A DNA stretch of 64,000 nt from DATBGZ01 sp036557785 (GCA_036557785.1 DATBGZ010000096.1:52284-116283); one strand, 5' to 3'. Counted from the first letter of the stretch, positions 39,175 through 49,962 are shown. Made by a program: numbers and translations. Notes: generated by a model from the sequence alone, not told the origin.

Positions 39175-41025
39175 GTGGCGAGCAACCGTACCAAGGTCAA
39201 CGTGCGCCAGCTCCCCGCCCTGATCCGCGCGGCGCTGGGCATCGCCTGGCAGGCCGGCCGCCGGGACCTGGTGCTCACCACGGGTCTCCAGCTCGTCAGC
39301 GGAGTGGCGCTGGTCGTCATGTTGCTGCTGGCACGCGGGGCGCTCGCCGCGATATTCGTCGCCACGAATGAGCACGGTTCGCTCACCGACGTCCTGCCGT
39401 GGGTCGCGGCAATGGGCTTGGTCGCCGGCGGGCGCTCGTTCGCCGACGCAGTCTCGCGCGAACGACGCCATGTGCTCGGCGAGCTCGTCACCCGGCACGT
39501 CCAGGGCACCGTGCTCGACGTCACCTCCCGCGTCGAGCTCGCCGCCTTCGACGACCCCGAGTTTCACAACCGGGTCGAGCGGGTCGGGATCGGCAACGGC
39601 CAGGCCCTTCGCCTGATCGACGGTCTGGCCGGAGTCGCCGCCGCGTTCTTCGGCGTCGTAGGCGCGCTCGCGGGCATCGTGGCGATGGCGCCGCTGCTGC
39701 TGCCGCTGTTGATCCTCGTGCTCGTGCCGGCCTGGTTCGCCGCCTCCCGCCGCGGTGACGCGTTCTGGGACTTCTTCTGGCGGATGACGCCGCACGACCG
39801 GCAGCGCAACTACCTCGCCAGAGTGCTCCGCGAGCGCAACCCGGCCAAGGAGGTCCGGGCGTTCGGGCTGGGCGGCTTCCTGCGCCAGCGACATGACGAC
39901 CTGTTCGACAGCCGGATCACCGAGCTGCGGCGGGTCTCCCGCGGCCAGCTGCGGGTCTCGCTTGTGGCGAACCTGCTCGTCGGCTGCGTACTCGCCGCGA
40001 CGCTGCTGCTCATGGCGTGGCTCACGCTCGCGGGCCGGGTCGACCTCGCCTCCGCCGGTGTGGCGGTAGCGGGAATCTCGATCATCGCGGGCCAGCTCAC
40101 GAGCGCCGCGATGTCGGCCGGCGCGCTCACGGAGTCGGCCCGGTACCTGGAGGACTACCTCGCCTTCACCGCGCTGCGGCCCGGGCTCGACCAGGACCGC
40201 CCGCACGGCGCTGCCCCGAGCGGGTTCGGCCGCGTCAGCGTGCACGATGTCGAGTTCACCTACCCCGCCAGCATCGAGCCCGCGCTGCGTGGCGTCTCTC
40301 TTGAGATCAACAGGGGGGAGGTGATCGCGCTCGTCGGCGAGAACGGGTCGGGCAAGACCACGCTGGCCAAGCTGCTCGCCGGGCTCTATCGCCCCGACGC
40401 GGGCGGTATCCACTGGGACGGCGTCGATTTGTCCACTGTGGATCCCGACGCGCTGCGTCGCCAGATCGCCGTCATCTTCCAGGACTTCGAGCGCTTCCAG
40501 CTCACCGCCCGGGAGAACATCGGCCTCGGCCGGGTCGAGGCCGTGGCCGACCTGGCCGCTGTGCGGGACGCCGCTGCCCACGCCGGGGCCGCGGAGTTCC
40601 TGGAGCGGCTGGTCGACGGCTACGAGACCATGCTGGGGCCTGAGTTCGCGCGACCCGACAACCCCGACGAGCCCGACCGAGTGCATGGCGCGGACCTGTC
40701 GGTCGGGCAGTGGCAGCGCGTCGCCATCGCCCGGGCCTTCTTCCGCGGCGCGCCGTTCGTGATCCTCGATGAGCCGACCGCCGCCCTGGACCCCCGCGCC
40801 GAGCAGGAACTCTTCGATACCATCCGCACCCTGCTCGCCGGCCGCACGGTGCTGTTCATCTCGCACCGCTTCTCCAGCGTGCGCTCCGCCGACCGGATCT
40901 ATGTGCTCGAGGAGGGCCGGATCGTCGAGTCTGGTTCCCACGCCGAGCTCATGGCGGCCGAGGGCGTCTACGCCGAGCTCTTCACCCTGCAGGCCGCATC
41001 CTATGTGGACGCTCAGCCGGTGTAG
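39175..41025 (+). CDS. ABC exporter, fused membrane domain and ATPase
   Basis: 616 residues. Residues 1-320 have some five or six membrane segments of the type-IV exporter fold; the ATPase has Walker A GENGSGKTTLAKLLAG, Q-loop VIFQDFERFQLTAREN, signature DLSVGQWQRVAIARA and Walker B FVILDEPTAALD. The LSVGQWQ signature is common among peptide/lanthipeptide-type exporters, but no precursor or modification gene is here. GTG at 39175 follows GACACT by 6 nt and lacks a clear ribosome site. Its 3' end overlaps the convergent transaminase by 13 bp. Confidence 0.92.
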   Translation: MASNRTKVNVRQLPALIRAALGIAWQAGRRDLVLTTGLQLVSGVALVVMLLLARGALAAIFVATNEHGSLTDVLPWVAAMGLVAGGRSFADAVSRERRHVLGELVTRHVQGTVLDVTSRVELAAFDDPEFHNRVERVGIGNGQALRLIDGLAGVAAAFFGVVGALAGIVAMAPLLLPLLILVLVPAWFAASRRGDAFWDFFWRMTPHDRQRNYLARVLRERNPAKEVRAFGLGGFLRQRHDDLFDSRITELRRVSRGQLRVSLVANLLVGCVLAATLLLMAWLTLAGRVDLASAGVAVAGISIIAGQLTSAAMSAGALTESARYLEDYLAFTALRPGLDQDRPHGAAPSGFGRVSVHDVEFTYPASIEPALRGVSLEINRGEVIALVGENGSGKTTLAKLLAGLYRPDAGGIHWDGVDLSTVDPDALRRQIAVIFQDFERFQLTARENIGLGRVEAVADLAAVRDAAAHAGAAEFLERLVDGYETMLGPEFARPDNPDEPDRVHGADLSVGQWQRVAIARAFFRGAPFVILDEPTAALDPRAEQELFDTIRTLLAGRTVLFISHRFSSVRSADRIYVLEEGRIVESGSHAELMAAEGVYAELFTLQAASYVDAQPV

Positions 41026-42353
41026 TGGCCGTCCGCGATCGCCAGTGCCTCGTCCAGGATCGCGATGCCCTCGCGCACCTCGTCGGCCGTGACCGTGCAG
41101 GGCGGAACCACATGGACGCGGTTGAAGTGCGTGAACGGCCATAGTCCGCGCTGCTTGCAGGCCGACGCGACCTCGTTCATGGGCCCAGCCGTCGCGCCCG
41201 CGGCGTTGAAGGGCACCAGCGGCTCGTGCGTGCCGCGGTCGCGGACCAGCTCGAGCGCCCAGAACACTCCCAGCCCACGGACCTCGCCAACGCTCGGGTG
41301 GCGCTCGGCGAGGTCGTGCAGCGCGGGGCCGATCACCTCCTCGCCGATCTGCCGCGCATGCTCGACGATCCCTTCCTCCTTGAATATCTGGATGGAGGCG
41401 ACGGCAGACGCGCAGGCGAGCGGATGACCGGAGTAGGTCAGGCCCCCCGGGAACACCCGGTCCCGGAACGTCTCCGCGATCCGGTCCGAGATGATCACCC
41501 CACCCAGCGGGAGGTAACCGGAGTTGACGCCCTTGGCGAACGTGATGAGGTCCGGGGTCACGTTCCAGTGGTCGACCGCGAACCACTCGCCGCACCGGCC
41601 GAAGCCCGCCATCACCTCGTCGGCGATGAAGACGATGCCGTACCGGTCACAGATCTCGTGGACGCCGGCGAGGTAGCCGGGCGGGGGCACCAGGATCCCG
41701 TTCGTGCCGACCACCGTCTCGAGCAGCACCGCCGCGATCGTGCCGGGCCCTTCGAGCTGGATGGTCGCTTCGAGATGCTCCAGCGCCCGCGTCGACTCCT
41801 CCTCCTCGGTGGTGGCGTGGAAGGCCGAACGGTAGAGGTACGGGCCGAAGAAGTGCACGACGCCCACGGCAACCGGCTCGTTCGCCCACCGCCGCGGGTC
41901 GCCGGTGACGGTGATCGCGGTGGCGGTCGAGCCATGATAACTGCGGTACGTCGAGAGCACCTTGTGTCGTCCGGTGTGGATCCTCGCCAGCCGGATGGCG
42001 TTCTCGGTCGCCTCGGCACCGGCGTTGGTGAAGAACACGCGGTTGAGGTCGCCGGGCGCGAGCTCGGCGATGAGCCGCGCCGCCTCACCACGCTTGTCGT
42101 TGGCGAAGCTCGGGGCGATCGTGCACAGCACCTGCGCCTGCTCCTGGATCGCCGCGACCAGGCGCGGGTGCTGGTGTCCGATGTTCATGTTCACCAGTTG
42201 CGAGGAGAAGTCGAGGTACCGCTTACCGGAGTAGTCCCAGAAGTAGCTTCCCTCGGCGCCGGCTACCGGCAGCGGGTCGATCGTGCCCTGTGCCGACCAT
42301 GAGTGGAACACGTGCGCCCGGTCGTCGGCCCGGACGGTCGCCTCGTCGCTCAC
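41013..42353 (-). CDS. Class III aminotransferase (omega-amino acid:pyruvate type)
   Basis: 446 residues. PLP-fold motifs: FTNAGAEATENAIRLARIHT, the Tyr-His pair YRSYHGSTATA, VFIADEVMAGFGRCGEW (Asp to pyridine N) and TFAKGVNSGYLPLGG with the Schiff-base Lys. It likely moves an amino group from beta-alanine, taurine or a similar omega-amino acid to pyruvate. It follows mmsA by 10 bp, and the pair would turn an omega-amino acid into a semialdehyde and then an acyl-CoA. Confidence 0.92.
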   Translation of the reverse strand: MSDEATVRADDRAHVFHSWSAQGTIDPLPVAGAEGSYFWDYSGKRYLDFSSQLVNMNIGHQHPRLVAAIQEQAQVLCTIAPSFANDKRGEAARLIAELAPGDLNRVFFTNAGAEATENAIRLARIHTGRHKVLSTYRSYHGSTATAITVTGDPRRWANEPVAVGVVHFFGPYLYRSAFHATTEEEESTRALEHLEATIQLEGPGTIAAVLLETVVGTNGILVPPPGYLAGVHEICDRYGIVFIADEVMAGFGRCGEWFAVDHWNVTPDLITFAKGVNSGYLPLGGVIISDRIAETFRDRVFPGGLTYSGHPLACASAVASIQIFKEEGIVEHARQIGEEVIGPALHDLAERHPSVGEVRGLGVFWALELVRDRGTHEPLVPFNAAGATAGPMNEVASACKQRGLWPFTHFNRVHVVPPCTVTADEVREGIAILDEALAIADGHYTG

Positions 42354-42363
42354 GGATCTCTCC

Positions 42364-43854
<1,491 letters not shown>

Positions 43855-43926
43855 GACGCGCAGCCTACGCCCCGACTGGTGCATGATCACCGAAGGCTCT
43901 TCGGCCGGCGACGGGCGCGAACGCCA

Positions 43927-45249
43927 CTAGCGCCAGCCGACGTCGATCCGGTTTCCGCGCGGGTCGAAGAAGTGCAACTGGTCCATGCGCACGCCCACGG
44001 CCATCGGCTCCCCGACGCGCAGCGACGGGTAGGGCTGCAGCCGCACCGCGAGCTCCGCCGGCAGCCGGGCGTGACGCCCCGACTGCTCCAGTACGCCGGC
44101 GGCCGTCCGGCCGTTGCCTGCTCGGCCGTTGCCGTCGGACCCGACCTCGGCGCTGGGCGCCGCCTCAACCTTGGCGGCACGACGGAACAGGCCACCGACC
44201 CGGCCGATGCGACCACCGTGGCCGTTCGCCTCGGCGGGTGGGCCGTACTCGTCGAGCGAGATGGCCATCGCGCCGACGTCGACGAAGGCGAGCGACTCGT
44301 GCCCGTGGTGCTCGATGTAGCGGACCCGCCCACGCAGGACATCACCCTGCGCGTCCGCGGCCACCGGCGTCAGCGCCTCAGCCCGGAAGCCGATCACGAC
44401 CTTCTCGCCGTGGTAGTGGGACACCTGGCGGGCGCGCATGTCGTTCCAGGGCAGGTAGAGAGCCTGGTCACCCAGGTGCAGCGCGATGTAGCGATCGAGG
44501 TGCACGAAGACCTGCGCCTCGACGAGGTTCATCTTCGGGCTGCCCAGGAACGTCGCCACGAACAGCGTGCCCGGCCGGCGGTAGACGTCGGTAGGCGTAC
44601 CGACGTCCTGCAGCACACCCCGGCGCAGGATCGCGACGCGGTCGGCCATCGTCAGCGCCTCGGCCTGGTCGTGGGTGACGTAGATCGTGGTCACGCCGAG
44701 CTCGCGCACCAGCGATGAGATCTCCGCTCGCAACTGGGCCCGCAGCCCACTGTCCAAGTTGGAGAGTGGCTCGTCCATGAGGAACAGCGACGGCCGCCGG
44801 ATGATGGCCCGGCCCATCGCCACCCGTTGCCGCTGGCCGCCGGAGAGATGGGCTGGCCGCCGGCCCAGGACGTCGTCGATGCCCAGCGCGCCCGCGACGT
44901 CGGTGACCCGCTCGCCCCGCGACTTAGGCTCGATACCCGCGATGCGCAGCGGGAAGCCGATGTTGTCGCGCACGTTCATGTGCGGGTAGAGGCCGTAGTC
45001 CTGGAAGATCATGGCGACGCCGCGCTCGCGCGGTGTCAGGTCGTCGGCCACTTCGCCGTCGATGATCACATTGCCGGCGGTCAACGGCTCCAGTCCGGCG
45101 ACCATCCGCAGCAGGGTGGACTTTCCACAGCCGGACGGTCCGAGCAGGACGAGGAACTCGCCCTTGTTGACCTCCAAGCTCACGTTGTCGACGGCGACCG
45201 TACCGTCTTCGAAGACCTTGGATACATTCGCGAGCGCGACCGTGGACAC
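43927..45249 (-). CDS. Orphan sugar-importer ATPase (MsiK/UgpC type)
   Basis: 440 residues. Intact MalK/UgpC ATPase: Walker A GPSGCGKSTLLRMVAGLE, Q-loop FQDYGLYPHM, signature HLSGGQRQRVAMGRAI and Walker B LFLMDEPLSNLD, followed by OB-fold regulatory modules. Residues about 335-395 form a Gly/Asn/Ala-rich insert absent from typical MalK, placed inside the regulatory domain. No permease or binding protein is adjacent, so it may be a shared ATPase serving several sugar importers like Streptomyces MsiK. GTG at 45249 is preceded by GGAGG at about 7 nt. Confidence 0.9.
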   Translation of the reverse strand: MSTVALANVSKVFEDGTVAVDNVSLEVNKGEFLVLLGPSGCGKSTLLRMVAGLEPLTAGNVIIDGEVADDLTPRERGVAMIFQDYGLYPHMNVRDNIGFPLRIAGIEPKSRGERVTDVAGALGIDDVLGRRPAHLSGGQRQRVAMGRAIIRRPSLFLMDEPLSNLDSGLRAQLRAEISSLVRELGVTTIYVTHDQAEALTMADRVAILRRGVLQDVGTPTDVYRRPGTLFVATFLGSPKMNLVEAQVFVHLDRYIALHLGDQALYLPWNDMRARQVSHYHGEKVVIGFRAEALTPVAADAQGDVLRGRVRYIEHHGHESLAFVDVGAMAISLDEYGPPAEANGHGGRIGRVGGLFRRAAKVEAAPSAEVGSDGNGRAGNGRTAAGVLEQSGRHARLPAELAVRLQPYPSLRVGEPMAVGVRMDQLHFFDPRGNRIDVGWR

Positions 45250-45435
45250 GCGGCGCCTCCAGCCCAGCTGACCAGCACGACCTATCACCCGAAGACCGGC
45301 ATGACCGACAGACCGGCACAAGGCCGGCATTCTCCCGGCATGAACCGATACGCCCCCGGGTCCGACCCACTGTGGCGGGCCCAACGGCGCGGGACCATCG
45401 GGTAAACGTCTGATAACGACCAGAGGTCAGCGATG

Positions 45436-45457
45436 TCGCGGCGGGTCACCGCCGCGA
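45436..45457 (-). terminator. Short perfect hairpin after the DUF4230 gene
   Basis: TCGCGGCGG (45436-45444), four-base loop, CCGCCGCGA (45449-45457), 22 bp past the stop of the DUF4230 gene in its direction of transcription. It likely ends that transcript before the ATPase gene. Confidence 0.6.
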
Positions 45458-45478
45458 TCAAGAGCGCCGATACGTCGA

Positions 45479-46204
45479 CTACTGGGGATTCGGCGTGAAG
45501 TTGACCGTCACGCGCTCGTAACCGAGGCTGTGGGCCATCCCCTCCAGCCACGTGCGGGTGTTCTGCTCCGCTCGCTGGACGAGGTCGCTCTGCTTGGCGG
45601 CCTCGGAGATCTTGCCTTCGGCGGCCTGCACCAGCTCCAGTTCGCTCGGGCAGCCCGTGCCACCGGAGAAGAAGCCCTGGATCCGCTGCCAGATGCCCTC
45701 CTGCTGGGCGAGCACATAGCTCTCCGTGACGTCGGGATCGACGTCGGAGAGTTGCGGTTCGGGCAACGTGATAGTCACCGCCTGGCCGTCGGCGGAGATC
45801 TGGATCGCGTCCTCGGTCAGGCCCGAGACATCCACCTGGGCATTGACGTCCCCGTAGCCGACGAACACCGCGCGGCAGCCGGAGGCCCAGCCGACGTTGA
45901 CGCCAAGGATGCGCAGGCTGTCCTCGCGGTCGACGACGACCTGGAAGGTGCCCTCGGCGGCGAGGAACTGGTTCGCGTCCCGGATCGACTCCACGAGCAC
46001 CGGTCCGCTGTGCTCGGTCGTCGTGGTCTCGAACGGGTTCTTGATAAAGGAAGGCAGGAGGTGAATGGCGCCCAGGCCCAGATAGACGGCGCCGAGCACG
46101 CCGAGGAAGCCGACAGTGACGAGCAGCTTGCCGAACCAGCCACCACGTTCCTTGATCACCACCACGTTCGGCTCGGCGCCGGTACCGCTCGGCTGCGTCG
46201 ACAT
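45479..46204 (-). CDS. DUF4230 membrane-anchored protein
   Basis: 241 residues: a short cytoplasmic N-terminus, one membrane helix (LLVTVGFLGVLGAVYLGLG, near 27-45), and an extracytoplasmic DUF4230 domain recognised by FVGYGDVNAQVDVSGLTEDAI, VTITLPEPQLSDVDPD and a terminal LEGMAHSLGYERVTVNF. Function is unknown; the family is widespread in Gram-positive bacteria. The ATG at 46204 is preferred over an in-frame TTG two codons earlier; a GGTGGGG precedes both. Confidence 0.85.
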   Translation of the reverse strand: MSTQPSGTGAEPNVVVIKERGGWFGKLLVTVGFLGVLGAVYLGLGAIHLLPSFIKNPFETTTTEHSGPVLVESIRDANQFLAAEGTFQVVVDREDSLRILGVNVGWASGCRAVFVGYGDVNAQVDVSGLTEDAIQISADGQAVTITLPEPQLSDVDPDVTESYVLAQQEGIWQRIQGFFSGGTGCPSELELVQAAEGKISEAAKQSDLVQRAEQNTRTWLEGMAHSLGYERVTVNFTPNPQ

Positions 46205-46294
46205 GGACAAACCCCACCTTCTCCCATCCGCGAGTTCGGACTGGGGATAACGGTACGGCCACGCGGCAACTCGGCGGATCGCCGGAACAGACGA

Positions 46295-46975
46295 TCAGCC
46301 GGGCCGCAGCCACACCCCGTCGGCATCGACCTCGATAACCGGGCGTACCGGCACCGAGACGTCGCGTCCGGACGCGGCCGCGAGCACGGCATCGACGTCG
46401 GCGTACCCGGCCAGTTCGCCGAGCGTGTGCCGGGTCGGCGGCAGCATGGGCAGGCCCAGCGCTTCGCCGGGTGCCAGCCAGGCCGCGTGGTCGGACTCGC
46501 TGCCGCCACCGCGGGGCTGTTGGTCGGCCGGCATCCGCGCCACGAAGAAGAACGTGTCGAAGCGGCGAGGCTCGAATTCCGGCGTGAGCCAGCGCGCCCA
46601 TGCCGCTAGCGCTCCGGTCCCGAGGCGCACGCCCGTCTCCTCGGCGAGCTCCCGTACGGCCGCGCGCAGCACGGCCTGCGCCGAGTCCCCCGACAGGCTC
46701 CACTCGCCGACCGGCCCGGCATCTGCCCGGTCGTCGCCCGGGTAGTCCGTACGGTCGACGCTTCCGCCGGGGAAGGCGTACATGCCCGGCGCGAACGACA
46801 TCGTGGCGGCCCGCCGCTGCACATAGACCTCGATGCCCGCCTCGGCCGGACGCAGCAGCACCACCGTGGCCGCGAGCCGGGGCACCGCCGGTGGCGTGCC
46901 GGACGCCCGGAACGCCTCGGCATGCTCCGCGAGCCAGCGCGGCGCCCGGACGCGTTTGATCGGGGGGAGATCCAC
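46295..46975 (-). CDS. Nudix hydrolase
   Basis: 226 residues. Nudix box with an insert: YAFPGGSVDRTDYPGDD, then AVRELAEETGVRLG (REx2EExG). The preceding AATVVLLRPAEAGIEVYVQR and later WLTPEFEPRRFDTFFFVARM fit the NUDT7/NUDT19-like group acting on CoA esters or other nucleoside diphosphates; the substrate is uncertain. GTG at 46975 follows TATGGT (46987-46982) by 6 nt, a leaderless start. Divergent from the Gfo/Idh gene at 47072. Confidence 0.9.
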   Translation of the reverse strand: MDLPPIKRVRAPRWLAEHAEAFRASGTPPAVPRLAATVVLLRPAEAGIEVYVQRRAATMSFAPGMYAFPGGSVDRTDYPGDDRADAGPVGEWSLSGDSAQAVLRAAVRELAEETGVRLGTGALAAWARWLTPEFEPRRFDTFFFVARMPADQQPRGGGSESDHAAWLAPGEALGLPMLPPTRHTLGELAGYADVDAVLAAASGRDVSVPVRPVIEVDADGVWLRPG

Positions 46976-47071
46976 GCCGCCACCATAGCCACCCGGTCGG
47001 CGTTGCCGGGTGCGCCCACCGTCACCGGTACGGTCGACAGCGACCGTGCACCCCGACCGCGAGGAGCCACC

Positions 47072-48061
47072 GTGCCCAACGATCCCGTGAGCGCACCCGT
47101 CCGGTGGGGCATCCTCGCCACCGGTCATATCGCCGAGCGCTTCACCGAGGACCTCGCGCAGCTGGACGGCGCCGAGGTCGTCGCCGTCGGTTCCCGCTCA
47201 CTGCAGGCGGCCCAGGCGTTCGCGACGCGGCATGCCATTGGCCGGGCGTACGGCTCGTGGAGCGAGCTCGCGGACGACTCCGATGTGGACATCGTGTATG
47301 TCGCGACGCCGCACTGCGCGCACTTTGAGGCGAGCGAGCTGTGCCTGTCGGCGGGGCGGGCGGTCCTCTGCGAGAAGCCGTTCACGCTCGACCGGGCCAG
47401 CTCCGCCACCCTGGTGGAGCTCGCGAGTGAGCGGGGCCTGTTCCTTATGGAAGCCATGTGGATGCGCACCAACCCCGCGATCCGTCGGATCGTCGAGCTG
47501 GTCGGCGACGGCGCGATCGGCGAGGTCCGCCACGTCGCCGCGGACTTCGCCCTCGCCGGCCCGATCGCGGCGGGACACCGGCTGCGGGCTCCGGAGCTCG
47601 GCGGCGGGGCACTGCTCGACCTCGGGGTCTACCCCGTCACGTTCGCCCACCTCTTTCTCGGCCCACCCGACCACATCCGGGCGTGGGGCAGCCTCTTCCC
47701 CGAGGGCACCGACGAGAGCACGAGCGTCATCCTGGGCTACGCCAACGGCGCGTCTGCGACCCTCTACTGTGGACTTCGCGGGCAGACGCCGGGCAGCGCC
47801 GTCATCACCGGCACCGACGGCCGCATCGAGGTCCCGGGACGCTTCCACTGCCCGTCGGCCTTCACCCTGGTCCGCGGCGAGCAGGCCAGCCGCGTCGAGG
47901 TGCCGTACCTCGGCAACGGGATGTGTCACGAGGCCGCCGAGGTGATGCGCTGCCTGCGCGCCGGTCTGCTCTCCAGCCCGCTGGTGCCGCTGGCGGACAC
48001 CCTCGCGGTCATGGCCACCCTCGACGAAGCACGGGCCCAGGTCGGCGTCCAGTACTCCTGA
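47072..48061 (+). CDS. Gfo/Idh/MocA-family oxidoreductase (dihydrodiol-dehydrogenase-like)
   Basis: 329 residues: Rossmann start VRWGILATGHIAERFTEDLA, CEKPFTLDRASS with the conserved Lys, and MEAMWMRTNPAIRRIVELV plus GGALLDLGVYPVTFAHLFLG in the C-terminal domain, as in dimeric dihydrodiol dehydrogenase/xylose dehydrogenase relatives. NAD(P)-linked oxidation of a sugar or diol is likely. GTG has GAGGAG 5 nt upstream. It shares about the same family but little sequence with the protein encoded at 32498. Confidence 0.9.
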   Translation: MPNDPVSAPVRWGILATGHIAERFTEDLAQLDGAEVVAVGSRSLQAAQAFATRHAIGRAYGSWSELADDSDVDIVYVATPHCAHFEASELCLSAGRAVLCEKPFTLDRASSATLVELASERGLFLMEAMWMRTNPAIRRIVELVGDGAIGEVRHVAADFALAGPIAAGHRLRAPELGGGALLDLGVYPVTFAHLFLGPPDHIRAWGSLFPEGTDESTSVILGYANGASATLYCGLRGQTPGSAVITGTDGRIEVPGRFHCPSAFTLVRGEQASRVEVPYLGNGMCHEAAEVMRCLRAGLLSSPLVPLADTLAVMATLDEARAQVGVQYS

Positions 48062-48069
48062 CCGAGGAC

Positions 48070-49143
48070 TCAGTAGAAGACGCGCACGACGAGCCAGACC
48101 AGGCCGGCGAGCAGACCCGCGCCCGGGAAGGTGAGCAGCCAGGCCGTGACGATGTTGCCGGCCACACCCCACCGCACGGCGGACAGCTTCTTGGTCGCTC
48201 CCACGCCCATGATGGCCGAGGTGATGGTGTGGGTGGTCGAGATCGGGGCGCCGTACGCCGCCGTGACGTAGAGAACGGAACTCGCCACGGACTCGGCGGC
48301 GAACCCCTCGGGCGGGCCCAGGTCGATGATGCGGCGCCCGAGCGTACGGATGATGCGCCAGCCGCCCGCGTAGGTGCCCAGCGCCAGCACTGTCGCCGTC
48401 GTGTAGTAGACCCACCACGGGATGTGGTCGGGACTGTCCTGCAGCTCCCCGGTGTAGAGCGCGAGCACGATGATCCCCATGGTCTTCGCGGCGTCCTGCA
48501 TGCCGTGTCCGACCGCCATCGCCGCCGCCGAGAGCGTCTGCGCGTAGCGGAAGAGCCGGTTGAGCATCGTCGGCTGGACGGCGGCGCGGATCCTACGGCG
48601 CAACGGCGAGAGCGTGCCGTCGGGCGGCTCGGCCAGCGCGTACGTGGTCAGGCCCTTGACGCTCCACAGCAGCAGCGACATGACCAGCGCGCCGAGCAGG
48701 AACCCCACCAGTGGCGAGGCGATCATCGGCACGATCACCTTGCCGACGATGTTGCCCCACCGAACCTGGCCACCGCTGGCGAACAGCGTCGCCCCCACCA
48801 GCCCGCCGAACAGGGCATGGGAAGAGGACGAGGGCAGGCCGAGGTACCAGGTGAGCAGATTCCAACCGATGGCGCCGAGCACACCCGCGAAGACCACGCC
48901 GAGGCTCGACAAGCCCTGCGGCAGCACGACCAGGCCCTCACCGACCGTCTTCGCGACGTTGCCCCCGAAGTGGGTGCCCACGAAGTTGCCGAGCGAGGCG
49001 ACGAGCAGCGCGATGCCCGGGGTGAGCGCACGGGTCGAGACCGAGGTGGCGATCGCGTTCGCCGCGTCATGGAACCCGTTGGTGAAATCGAAGGCCGTGG
49101 CGGCGATGATCACAGCAAGGACAGCCGCCATCTCGACGGTCAT
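48070..49143 (-). CDS. PiT-family inorganic phosphate transporter
   Basis: 357 residues with about ten membrane segments and the duplicated PiT signatures: FDFTNGFHDAANAIATSVST near the N-terminus and VGHGMQDAAKTMGIIVLALY after the central loop, plus GLPSSSSHALFGGLVGA and PISTTHTITSAIMGVGATK. It imports metal-phosphate complexes driven by the proton gradient. It follows the DUF47 gene by 28 bp in one operon, a pairing known across bacteria, with PHO-box repeats upstream. Confidence 0.95.
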   Translation of the reverse strand: MTVEMAAVLAVIIAATAFDFTNGFHDAANAIATSVSTRALTPGIALLVASLGNFVGTHFGGNVAKTVGEGLVVLPQGLSSLGVVFAGVLGAIGWNLLTWYLGLPSSSSHALFGGLVGATLFASGGQVRWGNIVGKVIVPMIASPLVGFLLGALVMSLLLWSVKGLTTYALAEPPDGTLSPLRRRIRAAVQPTMLNRLFRYAQTLSAAAMAVGHGMQDAAKTMGIIVLALYTGELQDSPDHIPWWVYYTTATVLALGTYAGGWRIIRTLGRRIIDLGPPEGFAAESVASSVLYVTAAYGAPISTTHTITSAIMGVGATKKLSAVRWGVAGNIVTAWLLTFPGAGLLAGLVWLVVRVFY

Positions 49144-49171
49144 GCGCGTCCCGCCCGGCTCCGCGCGCCCG

Positions 49172-49798
49172 TCATGTCTCCTTCACCGAGATCTGTTCGA
49201 CCGTGTTCGCCACGTGCTCGAGCGCGTCGCACGCCGCCTCGAGTTCGTCGGCAACCTCTTTCATCTTCAGCACGTCGAGTGGTTCGTACTCGCCGGAGAA
49301 CAGCCGGACGAGCAGCATGCGGTAGGCCTGGTCGCCCTCGTTCTCCAGCCGGTTGCACTCGACCCAGTAGTCCTTGAGGTTCTTCATCGTCTTCAGCCGC
49401 GGCATGGCCTCGGCGGTGATCCGGGCCTGCCGCTCGACGACATCGACGAGCTCGTGCATCTCACGCGGCAGGGCGGGCAGCTTCGTCAGGCCGTAGAGGT
49501 AGACGAGGCTGCCGGCGGCCTCGATGTGGTCCATGACGTCGTCCAGGTTCGAGGCGAGCCGGTAGATGTCCTCCCGGTCGAACGGTGTGATGAACGTCGA
49601 GTTGATCTTGTTGTAAACCTCGTGCGTGATGCGGTCGCTATCGTGCTCGATCTCGCCCAGACGCTCAGCGATGTCGGCCACGTTGGTGTCCGGCCAGGCG
49701 AGCTCGAGCAGCAGCTCCGCCCCTCGGACCAGGTTCGCTGCCGCGTCGTTGAAGAAGCCGTAGAAAGAGTCGTCACCCGGGCGGATCTTGAACCGCAT
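49172..49798 (-). CDS. DUF47/PhoU-like Pit accessory protein
   Basis: 208 residues, all helical: FYGFFNDAAANLVRGAELLLEL, EIEHDSDRITHEVYNKINSTF, TPFDREDIYRLASNLDDVMDHIEAA and a C-terminal VADELEAACDALEHVANTVEQI. The E-x-x-x-D metal-binding repeats of PhoU-like proteins are present. DUF47 proteins accompany PiT transporters and probably control their activity. ATG at 49798 has GGGAGG close upstream. Confidence 0.93.
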   Translation of the reverse strand: MRFKIRPGDDSFYGFFNDAAANLVRGAELLLELAWPDTNVADIAERLGEIEHDSDRITHEVYNKINSTFITPFDREDIYRLASNLDDVMDHIEAAGSLVYLYGLTKLPALPREMHELVDVVERQARITAEAMPRLKTMKNLKDYWVECNRLENEGDQAYRMLLVRLFSGEYEPLDVLKMKEVADELEAACDALEHVANTVEQISVKET

Positions 49799-49929
49799 CT
49801 CGCCTCCCGATCGACCCTGCCGGCGCGGCCGCAAACCGGCCCTCGGCCGGCGGTTCGTGCAACGAGCCCGCGTGAATGCTAGGCGGCACGCTCGTGGGCA
49901 CGGTCGGCGGGCAGGCCCGCCGGCCGTAC

Positions 49930-49962
49930 GTTCATCCTGCGTTCACCTAATGTTCGCCTGAT
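49930..49962 (+). promoter_or_regulatory. Three contiguous 11-bp PHO-box repeats
   Basis: GTTCATCCTGC (49930-49940), GTTCACCTAAT (49941-49951) and GTTCGCCTGAT (49952-49962) are exact-phase 11-bp direct repeats sharing GTTCxCC. This is the known actinobacterial PhoP operator architecture (GTTCACC units at 11-bp spacing). They are 132 bp upstream of the DUF47-pit operon, reading on the opposite strand from it. Confidence 0.8.

Noticed and set aside
39175..41025. Lanthipeptide or peptide biosynthesis cluster around the ABC exporter
   Set aside because: No precursor, synthetase or modification gene nearby; only the signature sequence hints at peptide export.
39103..41595. 830-codon open frame on the - strand
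   Set aside because: Complementary to the ABC exporter, which has all family motifs; the shadow has none.
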